DNA of 64,000 nucleotides from Pristionchus mayeri (Eukaryota > Nematoda > Chromadorea > Rhabditida > Neodiplogasteridae): the NCBI GenBank assembly GCA_036245805.1, contig BTRK01000001.1, forward strand, positions 25,117,087 to 25,181,086, given 5' to 3'. Below, piece after piece: positions 42,608 through 55,673 of this stretch. How positions within the stretch are numbered: the first letter of the stretch is position 1; the number at the start of each line of letters is the position of its first letter. The position numbers and the translations under genes were made by a program. Below the pieces are notes generated by a model. It saw only the letters and a program-made list of their open reading frames with translations, was not told the DNA's origin and did no database searches.

Positions 42608-45600
42608 GTCTGGAAGAAGAGACACCGGTGAGCGGGGACTGCAGTCTCCACACTGGAGAAGACGCGAGAGGGGAGGGGGGAGGGACGAGACTCCGCCCCC
42701 TGGGGGAGAGGGAGAAGGGAGGAGAGAAGAGCAGAAAACAAGTGGAGAGAGAGGGGAGAGGAGGAGGAGAGACCATAGATAGGAGAAGAAGGAGATTCAT
42801 ACAACTCCTTAGTGAGACAAAGGACTGAGAAGCATGGATTCCCTCGATAATGACACCCTCGGGAGAGGATCCTTCCCCCCCCCCCTTCCTCCCCCTCTCT
42901 CCCCTTTCCTCCTCTATCACTCTTATCTCCTAGATGCCCTCTCCTAGTCCTTTGCGAACTCTGAGCGAAGGACTCGAATTGATCGTAGTGACGAGGGGAG
43001 GGAGGGGGGGGGGAGAAAGAGAGGGAGCAGTGTGTCAATCGGCCCATTCAATCATGCTGCTCAATAAAAGGGAGCGATCGCAACTCAAATTGCACGTATC
43101 TGTTATTCACTGGAAAAGGAGATGGAAGGGGAAGGAAGGAAGGAAGGAAGGAGTGAACGAGAGTTTGAAGGGAGGAACGCCAAGTGTGAGAATGTGAGTG
43201 GTTATTGAGAAGATGAGAACCAGTTTGCACCCATTCTCACTCTCTTTTTGGATCACGCGCCGCCTTTTTATTCTGAGATCTATTGAATGATGCTGCCTAC
43301 TCATTTATCAATTGAAGACACACTGAGAGCAGAGGGGGATCAGAAATGGAGAGGAGATGGGAGAAGGAGGAGGGATGGGAGGGGAGGGGGGAAGGGGGGA
43401 GGAGGGATGATTGGGGAATGAATGAACTACTGGCAATTGATGAGGAAGTTGACACGACATGACAAATTATAGGGGCCACGAAACAAATTGGATCGAGAAA
43501 ATGAGATGATACGGTAGGATTGAACGGAAATTGACGAAATGTGTTGATGATGAGGGGAAGAATGGGCAAAGGAAGGGTGCAGGGAGGAGAGAAGAGGTAA
43601 AGGAGATGTTGGAACGATAAGAAGAGATGGGAGTGAGGAGGAGAGAAGAGGGGAACTGTCTATAAGGAGCAGGAGGGGGAGGAGCTTAGAGTGATAGTGA
43701 TGGAAGAAAGTCTGATGCAATCCTTCTCATCCTCGTTCACAGCTCTCACTCTACTCCATCATCTTGATCTTTCGATCCCCTTCACTCACTCACTCTCCCC
43801 CCCCCCCCTCCCCCCTCCCCTCTCTCCCTCTCCCCCCCCTCTCCATCCCTCTCTGTGTTATCTGTCACGAAAGGCGGAATTGCAAGCGCGAAGAGGAACT
43901 TCAATTACTCTTCGCGAGTACTAGTTTGATGCTCTCGCAACTTTAGCCCGCTCTCTTTCTCTCTCTCGTTCTCCTCTTTACTCCTCCATTTTCTCGATTC
44001 GACCTCTAATGCACAATGATCGAAGGAGAGACTTTTTACGGCTCCTCTCGATATCGACAATGATCACACGGCTCAGACTAGAACATTCACTCTCTCCCGA
44101 GAGAGAGAAGAGTGAGTCTCCCCAAGGAGCCAAAATATTTGGGAACACTTAGCTCTTCTTTCTCTGCCCCGTCCCCTACAAAAAGAGCGCAGAAGCGGAG
44201 GGAGTGAGAAGAAAGGGAGAGAGAGAGTAATGACTGATTGGATAGAGATTGCACTTGCTTATCGAATGAGAGTCAATCGAATTGAGTCCTCGTCTCTCTT
44301 CCTCCTCTCCTCAATGTCCTTCCAATCCAGTCCAACCACCAACAATTATGGAGGAGGAAGAACAAAATAGAGGAGCAGTGAGTGGGGGAATGACTGCTCG
44401 TTCTCTCACTCTTCTCACAAATATTTTCCCCTTTCGAGTCTCCAGTCAATGGGAGCTCACAAAGAAGGACGGAGCACAGGGGACAGGGGATCCCAACCCA
44501 CTGACCACCTTCCCTTGCTGCAACTGCTGCATCACTTCCCCCTCCCCCCCCCCCCTCTCTCTCTCTCAATCGCACGCCATTTGCTGCGAGTGCTGAGATT
44601 ACTACGCACGATGGGTGAAGAGCACGCTGAAACGAGTTCACTAGAGTAGGAAGAGCACGAAGGGAAGAAAAGAGAGGAGGGAATGAGACTGAGACGAGTC
44701 AGACTGAGGAGGATCATTCTCGTGATAAGGATTGCTGATAAGAAAGGAGATTAGACCATTCGGAGAAGGAGTGAGTCGAGATGATCTCCCTTCGCTGACG
44801 ACACTAAGGGTCGAAGTTGCAACGACGAAAGCATGAATGGGAACGAAAGAGGCGATTTCATCAGATCGAGGAGATCAATGGGTAGATGAACAGTTTGATT
44901 GATCAGCCGAGGAGGGAATGGCTTGCCAAGGGAAGGAAAGTGGCACTCTTTATATAGAAAAATGTGTGATTGATGACGCGATGAGATTTCAGTCCATCTC
45001 TCCTCCGAGTTGTTGTGTGTTGTGTGATGGAGGCAGACGGTGGGAGTGTGTTCCCAGGTCGAAGATTGTATCTACTGTAGCTGCCAGCCACACCAACAAT
45101 GACGTCATCATAATGGGAAGGAGGAATAGAAGCCAAAGGGCGCGTCTCCCTTGTTGTTGTTGACCGAATGGAGAGTGACGAGAGGGAGTGCATTCCAATC
45201 CGATTATCACCCTCCAGAGAGAGCAGCAGAAGTGTCCTCTCATGAAGTTCCCCTCGAATCCCCTTGTACTCACAATCTCCCCTCTATCCGAAGGATTGAA
45301 CGAATTCATCTGCTTCACTCCTTCTTTCCCTTCTCATTCCTGATCTTTCGTCGTTGTGCATCTTGCAACTCCCTTCGTATACCTTCACCCCAATGGGAGA
45401 GAAGGGCGAGATCAAATGGATCTCTGTCAGTGACAGGCTACTCTACCAGTCAACACCCACAGTTCCATCCCCCATTCACGCACTGATAAACATTGTTACA
45501 GTGGAGTCCTTCCCTGTTGACCGTCTGAATGGTCGGGATGATCTCTCCATTCCATTCTATCGATTGGATGAGTAAGAGGAAGATCCACAGATCAGAGAGA

Positions 45601-46051
45601 CAGAGACAAGGAAGAATGTGAGTGGTGAGTCTTTCCCTGAGTGGGAGATCACCTTTCATTCTTCTTCGTAGCACGTAGTAGAGATCAGAAGTGCACATCC
45701 ACTCCTTTTGATGTGAGTGTAAAGAAAAGACCTTGTCTCTTCCCCTCTCTCACTGCAGATAAGGAGTTTGGGTGTGCTCGAGAGGGCAGAACACACTGTT
45801 CCCCCTCTCCCCCCCCTAATCAGAGTGTTCTCTCCCCCTGTGAACTCATTGTTGACAGGGGAATCAGACAGTGTTCACGTGAAGACAAAGGAGAGGGAGA
45901 CACGTGCACTGTGAACTCTACCCACTCCAGACGGCTGGAATGGAGGAATGTTGCCGCTGAGGGGAAGAAAGGGGAACACGAGACATTCAACCTTTCCCCC
46001 CATTGTCAAGACATTCTCCAATTGTGAACGGTAGAGGAATGAACGAATCGA
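42608..46051. other. 3.4 kb intergenic region, low complexity
   Basis: Dominated by GA/CT tracts and poly-C runs (42876–42886, 43800–43840, 44545–44560). A 64–73 codon plus-strand ORF near 45354–45575 reads acceptably as protein but has no neighbour exons that I can join; I leave it unannotated. Regulatory sequence for the IER gene probably lies next to 42608. Confidence 0.4.
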
Positions 46052-46400
46052 CTACAATCGGTTCCGAAGAAACTGCATACTGTATAAGAAGTAGCCAGCT
46101 GCAATGAATCGGAACTTATCTGATGGGAGGAGATCGTACCATAGATAAACTTTTTCTGCATTCATTTTCATATCTCCAGGTGGTTTTCGATCTTGTAAAC
46201 TTTGGGCATAAAAAGTAGCATCTCGTTGGTGACACGTGATGAATGGGCTCTTATCGGAGATTGATTGACCAAGAGTTAATTCCCTCCCTTCTCTCGAATG
46301 TTGACGCTTCTCTGCAGAAATGGGAAAGAATTCATGATAATCCCCAGTGAGATAATCATAAAACCAACATACTCCATTCACAACCTTCGTACTGCATGTA
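46052..46400 (-). CDS. Possible exon of an unknown gene
   Basis: An open stretch of about 112 codons following an acceptor-like ACATGCAG, with balanced amino-acid composition (VNGVCWFYDYLTGDYHEFF; KVYLWYDLLPSDKF; AGYFLYSMQFLRN), ending at a stop. No in-frame ATG near its start and no convincing upstream exon was found. It may be the last exon of a small gene or a chance ORF. Confidence 0.3.
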
Positions 46401-46936
46401 ACAAATGCATCTCAATGAATTCAGAGAGTGCATGGTACCGTATAGTGAACTAACAATCTATTTTTCATATCTAGCTCGCACTTCCATTTTCAATATTTAC
46501 TCCTCTTTGCTATGAACTTTCACAGAGACTCTCCCTCATATTGAGATAGAAATTCCTAGCGAGGTGATGAAATTTAGAAGAAGAATGTGAGTTTCATTCA
46601 TACGAATTTATCATGTACAAAATCAACACGGAAAATATATTACTATTAACCCTATTAACCTATTAAATAGTATCACCGCAACAACAAGAGATCGATAAAA
46701 TCTAATTACACGTGAATCGCAATATGCCTTTCGATATGTTCACAATCTTCACTTCGATATCTTCGTCTTTTCCTTCAACACCTACCGAGTGTCATCATCA
46801 TCATCATTCTGAAGGGCAATTCCTCATTTCCATTCATCCCTCCATCCCCAGTCTCACAAGTATAACTTTCCCATCCCTTCATTCGTACTAAACCAGCTGG
46901 TCTCTCCACGGGATGCATCCCTTCCCTCTTCTCCAC
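46401..46936. other. Intergenic
   Basis: 3' flank of the gamma-tubulin complex gene; AT-rich, with a short ATC microsatellite near 46796. Nothing else seen. Confidence 0.5.
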
Positions 46937-49900
46937 TCACTCATTGCTCATCTGTTCATCTCTCTCCGAGTCGCAGAGTGCCTCTTCGATCTCCGACGAG
47001 ATCTCCCTCAACTGCTCCTCTGCCACCTCCACACTCTGCAATCACATCCACACTCTCCATGAACAGTATTCATGAAGTATTGAGTAAGAAGAGAAGTATG
47101 AAGTAAGAGTATTGAGTATTCATGAAATCCACACTCTCTATCGAGTAGTAGTTGCAGAGATTGAAATCGAAAGAAGAGTCATTCAATGGTTGACTCACCT
47201 CTATCCCGTCCTCATAAATCTGTCTGGTGAGATTGCAGAGTGCAAAGATGGGGCTGAGCACTCGAGGGTCGTTCATTCTGCAATCCGGATTCAGTAATAC
47301 GATTATTAAAAGGGCACGTAAGATATGTCCAAAATCTTTTCACATTAACTTTCCAAACGGAAAATGAAGTCGAATTATCAGCTCACCTCAGTCCCAGTCC
47401 GAGTTTCAACAGGAATCCCGAATGGAGTGTTGCCATCTCGTCGATCGATCGCGCCTCAATACAGTACCCATTCACTCCAAACTACTGTCATAGGTGTAAC
47501 TATTCTCTTGTCAATCACCCTGAGTAGATCATCCTTGAACTTCTCGACTAACGGACGGACGGATAGATTCCAGAACTCGACGAATCTGCAGAGAGCACTC
47601 AGTTGACAGGATAATTCAAGGTGAGATTCGGACTATGGATGCACTAACCGATGCAATTGGACGTTGATGGAAGAGAAGAGGGATGCAGATTGTCTCCATC
47701 GGGGATCCTTCAGTGAGGGAAGGGCAAGCATGCTGCAATCGAGGGATATTCACTTCCCAATCTACTTTCTATAAATAGACAAGGCATCTAACACAACAAG
47801 TATATATTATTGCAACCTCCGCTCACCTCAATCCGATTTGATGGATTGCCAGGTGGCAAGCGAAAATGAGTCGGAAGACTGTCGAATACGTCTTCATCTG
47901 AGTCTGCAAATTCGATTTATATTATTCCATATCGTTGAATTAATTTTAATTCATTAAATAATACATTTTTAAAGAAAGTCTCGTTAATACAGAAGACTAA
48001 TCCAGAAGGGAGAGAGTGAGGGAGGAATACCTTGGTGAACAAAGGTGCTAGCAGGGAGGGGGACTTGAATCGGAGAGAGAGACCAGACCATCCACTCAAT
48101 TCCTCCTGCAGTCAAAATAATCACTGTGAGCCACGAGATCATTTGGACTGTTAACTCTCAAAATAGAGCAAGTAACTAAATCTCACTCCGTTGTCTGGTT
48201 GACTCGCGAACTTGCCACGAGGAGCATCTGCAGACACCCTGCAAGCACACTTACAACTTAACTCATTGTTCGGACTCCCAATTTAAGAATGAGGGATGAG
48301 TTAGAGGAAGCGAGTAGGGTAGGAATGAGAGTGATCAATCTGAGGGACAGCATGGACGAGATGGGGGAGCAGTAGTGAGAAGGAAAAGCCATAAATTCTA
48401 ACCATCGCAAATTCGTGTTTTTATCCTTGAAGAGCGCCGAGAGGACCGAGTTGGGCTCGAAGATCAAACTGAAGAACGGCAATTATCTCGGATCACAATT
48501 ATAAATTCGTATTTTTCTAAGAGTGGAAAGGAATTACTCACTCGAATTTGTCCATGTATGCATCGTATCTCTTCATCTGCACCGAACGCCAAATCGCATC
48601 TCAAATGACATTTTAATACACTATAATAAGGAACTCGGAATAACTATAAAATGCAGCATAATAATATGGAAGAAGAAAAGATAAACGTGCTTAGTCTCTT
48701 CTCGGGAATTTCTTTGACGCGATGCATGAGAAACTCGTGATACTCAGACATGAGCAAGTTGAGCCATGAGACATCCAGACAGAGGAAGAGACAATGGACC
48801 ACACTCAAAGGGAAGCGATCAAGGGAAGAAGAAGAACTATCTGAGACTGACGAGTAGTGAAAACGAACTCGAATAGGTCAAAGATAGAGGATTCCTCCAA
48901 CAAAAGCTTGAGGATTCTGGTGGAAGTGGAATCACGAGCCTGGATAAGACGAGATTTGACCTGCAATTTCACTCCGTCCTATAATTATATCGCCGATTTC
49001 TCATTTTGAGCTCAATATAGTTCAACACATAAAAGTTACCGAAGTGTGAGATAGCTTGATGAATTGATCATACGGTCCGAGAATCTTGAGTACGTCCTCT
49101 TTAGCCAGTCGCTCCTTCAATGGAACAACCGTTTGGTATGCAAACATAAATTATGCAAGCAATTTCGTTTTAATTTGAAGATTAATCAACGTAAAATGGC
49201 AAAAATCAACCTGCTCCTCCGAACTCGCTTTGAGAATGTGCATGTAACGGCCACACTTCACAATGTCCAAGAGAACGGAGGAGAACTGAGAGGGGCACAA
49301 CTCCTCTAGCACACGGTAGCTCGTCCCCAGACTGAAAATTGATTTTTCAAAATTCTTCATCACTATGCCAATGAGTCAAAAAGCAGAAAAAACTCGTACT
49401 CAGTCTTTTCATCCCTGGGAAGCGTCGTTCTCTGCAGTACATCCAACTGAGAAGACGCCAATTCTTGCGTATTCCACACTAGGAACTGCAAGATGGTCGG
49501 TCAATATTCTGAACACCCTCCAGCATAAATATCACAGCTTGATGACATCTCGCGTACCTCCATGGTAGTGTCAGAGGTGGTAGTTCCCTCGGAGATCCAC
49601 TTGTAGAGAGTGGCCATGAAGGTAGCCATCGTCCTCTGTTCCATCTCGTGTAGAAGGAGAGAAGTATCGTCTCTAGAGAGGGCACAATCACTCTTCAATC
49701 CTCATCTGCATCATTCCCCACGAAAACTTGATGGAGTTGGTAAAAAGGTGAAACAAGAAGACAGGAGTCATGCACTAACCTGATGTTCTGTCTGATGCGA
49801 GTGGCAAGGAGAGTCAGCACTTCCCCGCCCACGAGATCTCCCTTAAATAATAATTTTCCGAGTGAAAAAGTGTCCAATAAGACTAATGAGACCGTTATGG

Positions 49901-50761
49901 CATTTCTTGCTCACATCTGCGATATGCCCGAGAATCTGTGCAGCGATTTCCAATCGATCGCCCATCGGCATCACTTGGTAGTAGAACTCCATCAATCGAG
50001 GAGTCGTTGTATTTACCACGATCTCGGCCAGCTTAAATAACCTATCTTTACGATGATCAATTGTTAGTTCGACCTCGATGGAAGCATAAAAAGTGTAAAT
50101 TTGACCTCTTGGCTGAGCAATGCCTGGCATCGATTGGTCACCACTCGGACAGTCAGCGACAGTCCAGAATCACTCAGATTCCCTGTAATGCGCTACTCAC
50201 TGGTGCTAGGACTGGAAATATATAAGAAGAAAAGACGGTAAAATCGGTAAATAAATATTTTTCGATCTTACGTTCGCAGCGTTGTCTGATCGTCACACAA
50301 TTCATCACGATCCTCTCGAAATGCATCACGAGATCTCGTGAATGCGGGTCTCAAATTATCTTTTTATTCTAAAGAATGAAGATCCACACCCTTGTCCTTC
50401 CTACGGCTTTACGAAGAACACAAGCAGTACATCTTTTCATTCTACACATTAAATCATACTGAACCTGCTGTGGGATTGACAGTCATCGAGAACTTCGGCG
50501 CTGTTTCAATGCGGATATTTGTCGTTTGATCACCCTGGAATGAAATTCAGTAGAATGAATCACAAGAAATATGAAGCTAATGAACTTTTAAAAGGACAAA
50601 CCATTAGCAGTATTCCCATTTCTTCTACAAGCATATTCTCGACTTCAGAATTATCCATTGCTCGGAAGTCATCGAAAGACTGTAACGCATTGGTACACAT
50701 GCGAACATAGCGCAAACGTAACCTCGTCATCAAGATTTGAGTAGAAACCCAATTTTGGCAT
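46937..50761 (-). CDS. Gamma-tubulin complex component (GCP2/GCP3-like)
   Basis: Many small exons on the minus strand. It opens MPKLGFYSNLDDE (50723–50761), then 50602–50679 and 50465–50534, and ends with exon 46937–47035 (stop at 46937–46939). Family landmarks in order: TLYKWISEGTTTSDTTMEFLV (about 49600–49480; the W-I-x-x-G-x-x-D-x-x-E-F GCP motif), LLDIVKCGRYMHIL (about 49250), LIQARDSTSTRILKLLLEE (about 48900), LDVSWLNLLMSEY (about 48750), and the C-terminal GWSGLSLRFKSPSLLAPLF plus YSTVFRLIFACHLAIHQI (about 48070–47850). GCPs build the gamma-tubulin ring that nucleates microtubules at centrosomes. Nematodes keep divergent GCP2 and GCP3 forms (gip-2, gip-1); I cannot say which this is. 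Some middle exons are approximate. Confidence 0.75.
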
Positions 50762-52791
50762 ACGGGGGAGCTTGAATTTGGAGCTAACTAAAATGTTGAC
50801 TTATTCGTTAAATTTGGAAGGTAAAACTAACCAATTGAACGCCGTACCGCTTTCCAAGTGTTGGGCTGTGTAGTTAACGTCATGGGGGACTGACTGGAAA
50901 ACTTGAATGTATATATAGAAACAAAGAAAAATGAAATTAAAGTCAAAACCATGTAAAATTTTAAATAATTTCACTTTCCTTCCAGCCGCAATCACTTGGT
51001 GACGCGTCGCGGCAGGGGTAGAAAGGGTCAAGGGTTTCTTTTTACACGCGTGGGATGCTTCAGCGAAAGCCCGGTACAATCAACAACAAAATCCAGCAAA
51101 AATATAACGAGAGAAGGGAAAACAACTGCAGAATGTGAAGATGAGAAAACATTTTTTGCCGAAATATGTCGATACTTTCAGGGTGAACTACCGTAACTAC
51201 AATGCATTACCGTATCACTTGTTTAGGCAAGAAGTTTACAAAAAATAATATTAAAAAATTGCATAAAATATTGATATAGTATTGTCTTGAATTAAATAGT
51301 GATTCGGTATCTATAGATTGAGCTGCATAATCCAAGCGATGTTCTCAATTATCTCAGTTTCCCATGCTGAGCTATTTTTATCCGGAAACTCGCGAATCAT
51401 CTCTCACTTCCTGGACCATCAGCATTGAAATTCCGCACTTCTAGCCTCCTCTCAACAGTTGTGTTGAAGGGAGGATGACGAGAAGAAGAGAGGTGAACAA
51501 CAATCATAACCACCCCCTGGCCACCCCCAGAGCTGGCCGGTGGTGGACAGCTCTCTTCTCATAGCCTGCATCTTTCAAAGTATATAAAAAATTGTAACCA
51601 AATTTACATATTGTTCGAAGATTCTTACAGGCATCTCAATCTCCTTTTTGGTATTCTTAATATTTTCTTCTGTTTATTATTCTGATTAATACAATAGAAC
51701 AATAATTTCCATATTGGTCGTTCTCGAGTAGCATCTCAACAACGACTAGATCACAAATCGATTTCATCATACCGTGTGACGGAAGTGTTGGGCCATCCCC
51801 ATCTCTCATTTCACTGAGTCTGAAACCGAAGCCATCCTCTCGTAACTCGTGTCTCCTCTTCATTCCATCGATTATCTGCCCACGATTTCCGACTTTCCTC
51901 CATGCTCCTTCTTCTTCCTCCTTGTCCCTCCCATTACAAGATGTGAGAAATGTCTACTTCTTTCTTCGTTTTCTTTTCTCCCTCAGGGCATCAAAACAAC
52001 GAGGAACGACGACTCATTTATCTCTGCTCTGATCAATTCGCACAATTGACGATCTCCCAATTATCGAGAGAGAGGGATATTGAGACTCGATTGATAGTGT
52101 AAAGAGGGGTCTCGTCTCCCTTCCTATTCTCACTTATTCCCCCTCTCTCACGAGTACATCCCTCCATGAAGTACTCCACCCTCGGGGACGCCTTCCACTT
52201 CCTGCATCTTACAATGATCATACTACTTGAATGTGACTCCTCCCTTCCTCTCTTCCTCATCCGTCCCCATTCATCATGAGTCCTGGAGTATACATGTGTC
52301 TACTCTCGTTCGTTCTAAGAATGGGATGAGAGTAGATCACTGCTCCCTCAGTGCCAATCTCCACTAAGTGATCGCAGGTGTTGCTTCTCTCCTCCTTCAT
52401 TGTTTCTCTTGTTTACTCCTCGTTCCCTGACGTTTCTCTCACTTCCCATGGTAGATCACGTCTATCTCCTCCCTCATCTTCTCCCCTCATTCATAATCCT
52501 CCTCTCACCTCTCATTCCCCGACGATTCCCTCATAAAACGACTCCTTCGTACTTCTTCGCGAGTTGATGTCTTCTCCTTCTGCTAACCACCGTTTCACTC
52601 CTCCAGTACATCCATTCCCCTTCCCCCTCCTCCCCCCCCTTCCTCCTCCCTTCTCACTCCTTTGATATACCTCTCCCTCCTTTTTGTCAGACTCCCGTCC
52701 TCTCCTCATCCTTGGGAATGTTTCAGAGCAGAGTTCTCCTTCAATTGGACTCGACATCTTCTCTTCCTTCTCTTCGAATCAAGACGAAAAG
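50762..52791. other. Divergent intergenic region
   Basis: Between the GCP gene and the membrane-protein gene. AT-rich to 51700, then CT-rich with poly-C runs (52625–52640). No exon or RNA gene seen. Confidence 0.5.
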
Positions 52792-55536
52792 ATGAAATCA
52801 GATGGAAATCAAGTGCTGTCTTTGTTGTGAGGTAATCTGCTATTGTCCCGAGAAAAAACCTTTGAGGGCCTCACCTATCTCCTCATTTCATTTCAATTCA
52901 CAATGTTTCATATGAATCCACTTGATAGATTAATATTTGCCAGTCCCGTATTTCTCCTCATCCTTCCCTTTCAGGATACTCGATTGGTGTTGGAAGACAC
53001 TCCGGGAGAGGACGCAGCCTCTTCCTTCAAATGCTGCAATGGAATCGTCCACGTCAAGGTGGGAACGATGCAAAAATAATCGATATTGCATTATTCTCAA
53101 GGATATCAATTTCACCATGATCTTCACAATATTTTCAATATCTAGCAATGTCTCTAGAGATCCATAAATCGGGAGTAAATATACCATGAACATCAACATT
53201 GACCTCATTTTAATCTAATAACTCGAGTACGACTTAGAATGTTTCAATTCCATGATGACTCATTCCCCTGGTCATAGACATGGAAGTTGCTCTGGGCAGT
53301 AGTTCTTGCATGGATGAGTGATGTCTTTCTCTCTCCCCCTCCTTCTCTTCTCTCTCCATCAATCGATCACTCGAGCTGACAAGGATGTTGATCTTGTCGA
53401 GGCAGAAAGAAAGGGGCAGAAATAACAGAGAATGAGCATCATAGATCTTCCCCTCTGCACTAATCACCACCTTGCTGCGAATCGATTGCGCAAAGCAGTG
53501 GAAGTGATTTGGTGGCACTGCGCCGAATGAGAACCGTCGGATGAGAACCCTCCGGATGAGGACCAATAATGGACCCTTCTGTAGGACTTTCACAGAATCA
53601 TTTTTGACACTTTGGGAACTTACTGTGAACATGCTGGAGAAGGGGCCATTTTTCGGTTCTCATCCGGTGGGTTCTCATCCGACCTAGTGCCGATTTGGTG
53701 TTCAGACTGCGGCTCTCTTCGCGGGGATATCAGCCCTCATCCTCTCTCTCTTCTCCACAGTCTGTCTCGTACTCGGTGTCTACACTGTCAACTGGTGGCT
53801 GGACGTCATCCTCATCATCGTCAACACAATCGTACGTCTCCCCCTCCCCCCTCCCCCCTCCCCCCTCTCGAACTGGTCAACCACTCGTCAATCTGATGGA
53901 TTGATACGAGGAGAAACAGAAGAAAGAGAGACGAATCAATTTATGCATCAGTCGATGGACATTGCATTGCACACATGCAAAAACTAGTGGCTAATCCGTT
54001 GAAATGGTATTTCCAGGTGAGTTTATTGCTCCTCGGTGGTCTGTACCTCGACTCTCCTCCGATGCTCATTCCTTTCATCGTTACTGAGGTTCGCACTACT
54101 TCAGCATATTCTATGAATAGTTAGAAGTTGTGATGTTTCCAGATCGCCCAATGTGCGGGATTCTTCATGCTCGCATGCTATGTCTCCTGGTTCACCATCA
54201 GCTTCAAGCAGGACAAATTTCGCAAGTTTGGTGAGATTTACGATCTCTAAAGATTGTCTCCCTGAGTCGTGTCATCACTCCGAACATGCTGTCAGTCTCT
54301 CTCGTGTTCTGTATCTCGTCCCCCTTCTCTCCCTTCCCATGTCTCTCCCACCCTCCCATGTCACTTGTGAGAATGGCCAGCAATAAGATGAGGGGAGGAA
54401 GAGAAGAGAGAGTGGAGTGAAGGGTGAAGGAGACGAGACTGATTAGAGGACTAAGGGAGGATCAAGCATCTCCCATCATTCACGGCCATCAATCAATTTC
54501 ACTCTTTCATGATCTCTTCCAGATCAATTCATCATGGTCGTCTCCATATGCGTGGGAATATTCATCGCCGGTATGAAATCTTTTTTTTATTTTTTTCAAG
54601 AAATGGTAACATTAGGAATAAGCTTTCCTAAGAATTGATCATCTGCTGAAAATTCAGATATTTCAATTACGAGATGAAGATGTATCGTGCAATTCAAAAA
54701 AAACAATAAACATTCTCTTCCTCTTCTCAGGTTCAGCAGTCTGGGCAGCTGCGAAGGCGTACCATTACATCGTCAATAAACGGAATCGACTCCTCTACGG
54801 CAGTTCGAACTTCTCAATGTACACGATGTCTTCCTCCCTATCATCAGCTACTCTTCCCTCTTCAGACTACCCATGGGCTCATGGCCATTCCTTCCCCTAT
54901 TCCCCCTATCGTCCCCCCACCCCTCCCCGAGTATCGCCCGTAGAACTAGCCATTCCCAATAGTTATGCCAATGTCAACAAATGCTACATCGGATCCAACG
55001 GATCTATCAACTATCATGCCGGGTCTAACGGAAATATAGGGTATGCGTCTAAGCATATCTCTGATCATCCGATTAGATCAACAACGGTGACGTCTGATCG
55101 ATCGAGTACCGTATATCCGAAGCGTTCGACTACAGTAACCCCTTCTCGATGTAATGGTTTCCCTCCGGTGCCTTCAATAATGAGCTGCTCTACCCCTTCT
55201 TTCCCCACTCGAAAGAGAGTTTCTTTCTCTTGTGAACCAGACCATTCTCTTTCGATGACTCGATCTCTCTACAATCCTTCTTCCTCCTCTCGTAATTACT
55301 TCCTCAATGATTATACTCGTCCCATTCTAAGATCTTCCTCTTCCAATCCCTCTTCCATCCTTCCTTCTCCTCTTCCATCAATAGCTCGATTCCCTCGATT
55401 TATTGATTCGGTGAGAGTGGCCGAATCGATCGATCGTCCCCCGAGACAGTCCCTGTGCCCATCCCCTTACAGTAATCTCCATCCCAGTCCTTTCAAACAC
55501 TCCACGCAATCTGTCCATTCCAACCATCACTATTGA
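52792..55536 (+). CDS. Four-helix membrane protein with long Ser/Pro/Tyr-rich cytoplasmic tail
   Basis: Exons 52975–53058, 53706–53831, 54017–54088, 54143–54230, 54523–54570 and 54731–55536 join in phase. A seven-codon first exon (52792–52812, MKSDGNQ) is plausible. After KCCNGIVHVK come four hydrophobic helices: LFAGISALILSLFSTVCLVL; VILIIVNTI with SLLLLGGLYL; AQCAGFFMLACYVSWFTI; and FIMVVSICVGIFIAGSAVW. A basic stop-transfer (KRNR) precedes about 230 residues rich in Ser, Pro, Tyr and Asn with SNGSINYHAGSNGNIGY-type near-repeats. This resembles the nematode tetraspan-like families of unknown function that begin with a KCC...VHVKTG motif. The tail may be a scaffold or phosphorylation platform (inference). 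Confidence 0.75.
53511..53698. mobile_element. Small MITE-like inverted repeat in an intron
   Basis: The left part carries three diverged CGGATGAGAACC-like units (53524–53562). The right part (53653–53684) carries two in inverted orientation, flanked by GGCACT/AGTGCC. About 90 bp of AT-rich sequence lies between. It sits in the 53059–53705 intron of the membrane-protein gene. Confidence 0.55.
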
Positions 55537-55673
55537 ATTTATATGAATGAATTTTCCTTATGAACTAAGGTTAATGAATTAGATGAGTAAAATAGACATA
55601 TTTCACAGTCAGTTCATACACCAGGAATTAGCCCTTCATATATAAAAAGAGATCCTGATTCTTCAAAAATTTA

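Noticed and set aside
42228..43047. Minus-strand ORFs of 175–230 codons around the IER gene
   Set aside because: They run through the introns and upstream GA tracts in another frame; the three-exon model is better supported.
43130..43155. CRISPR-like or regulatory direct repeat (GGAAGGAAGGAAGG)
   Set aside because: Simple microsatellite in a eukaryotic genome.
45354..46027. Plus-strand ORFs near 45.4–46.0 kb
   Set aside because: Acceptable composition but no splice partners, start context or family similarity that I can recognise; left as unproven.
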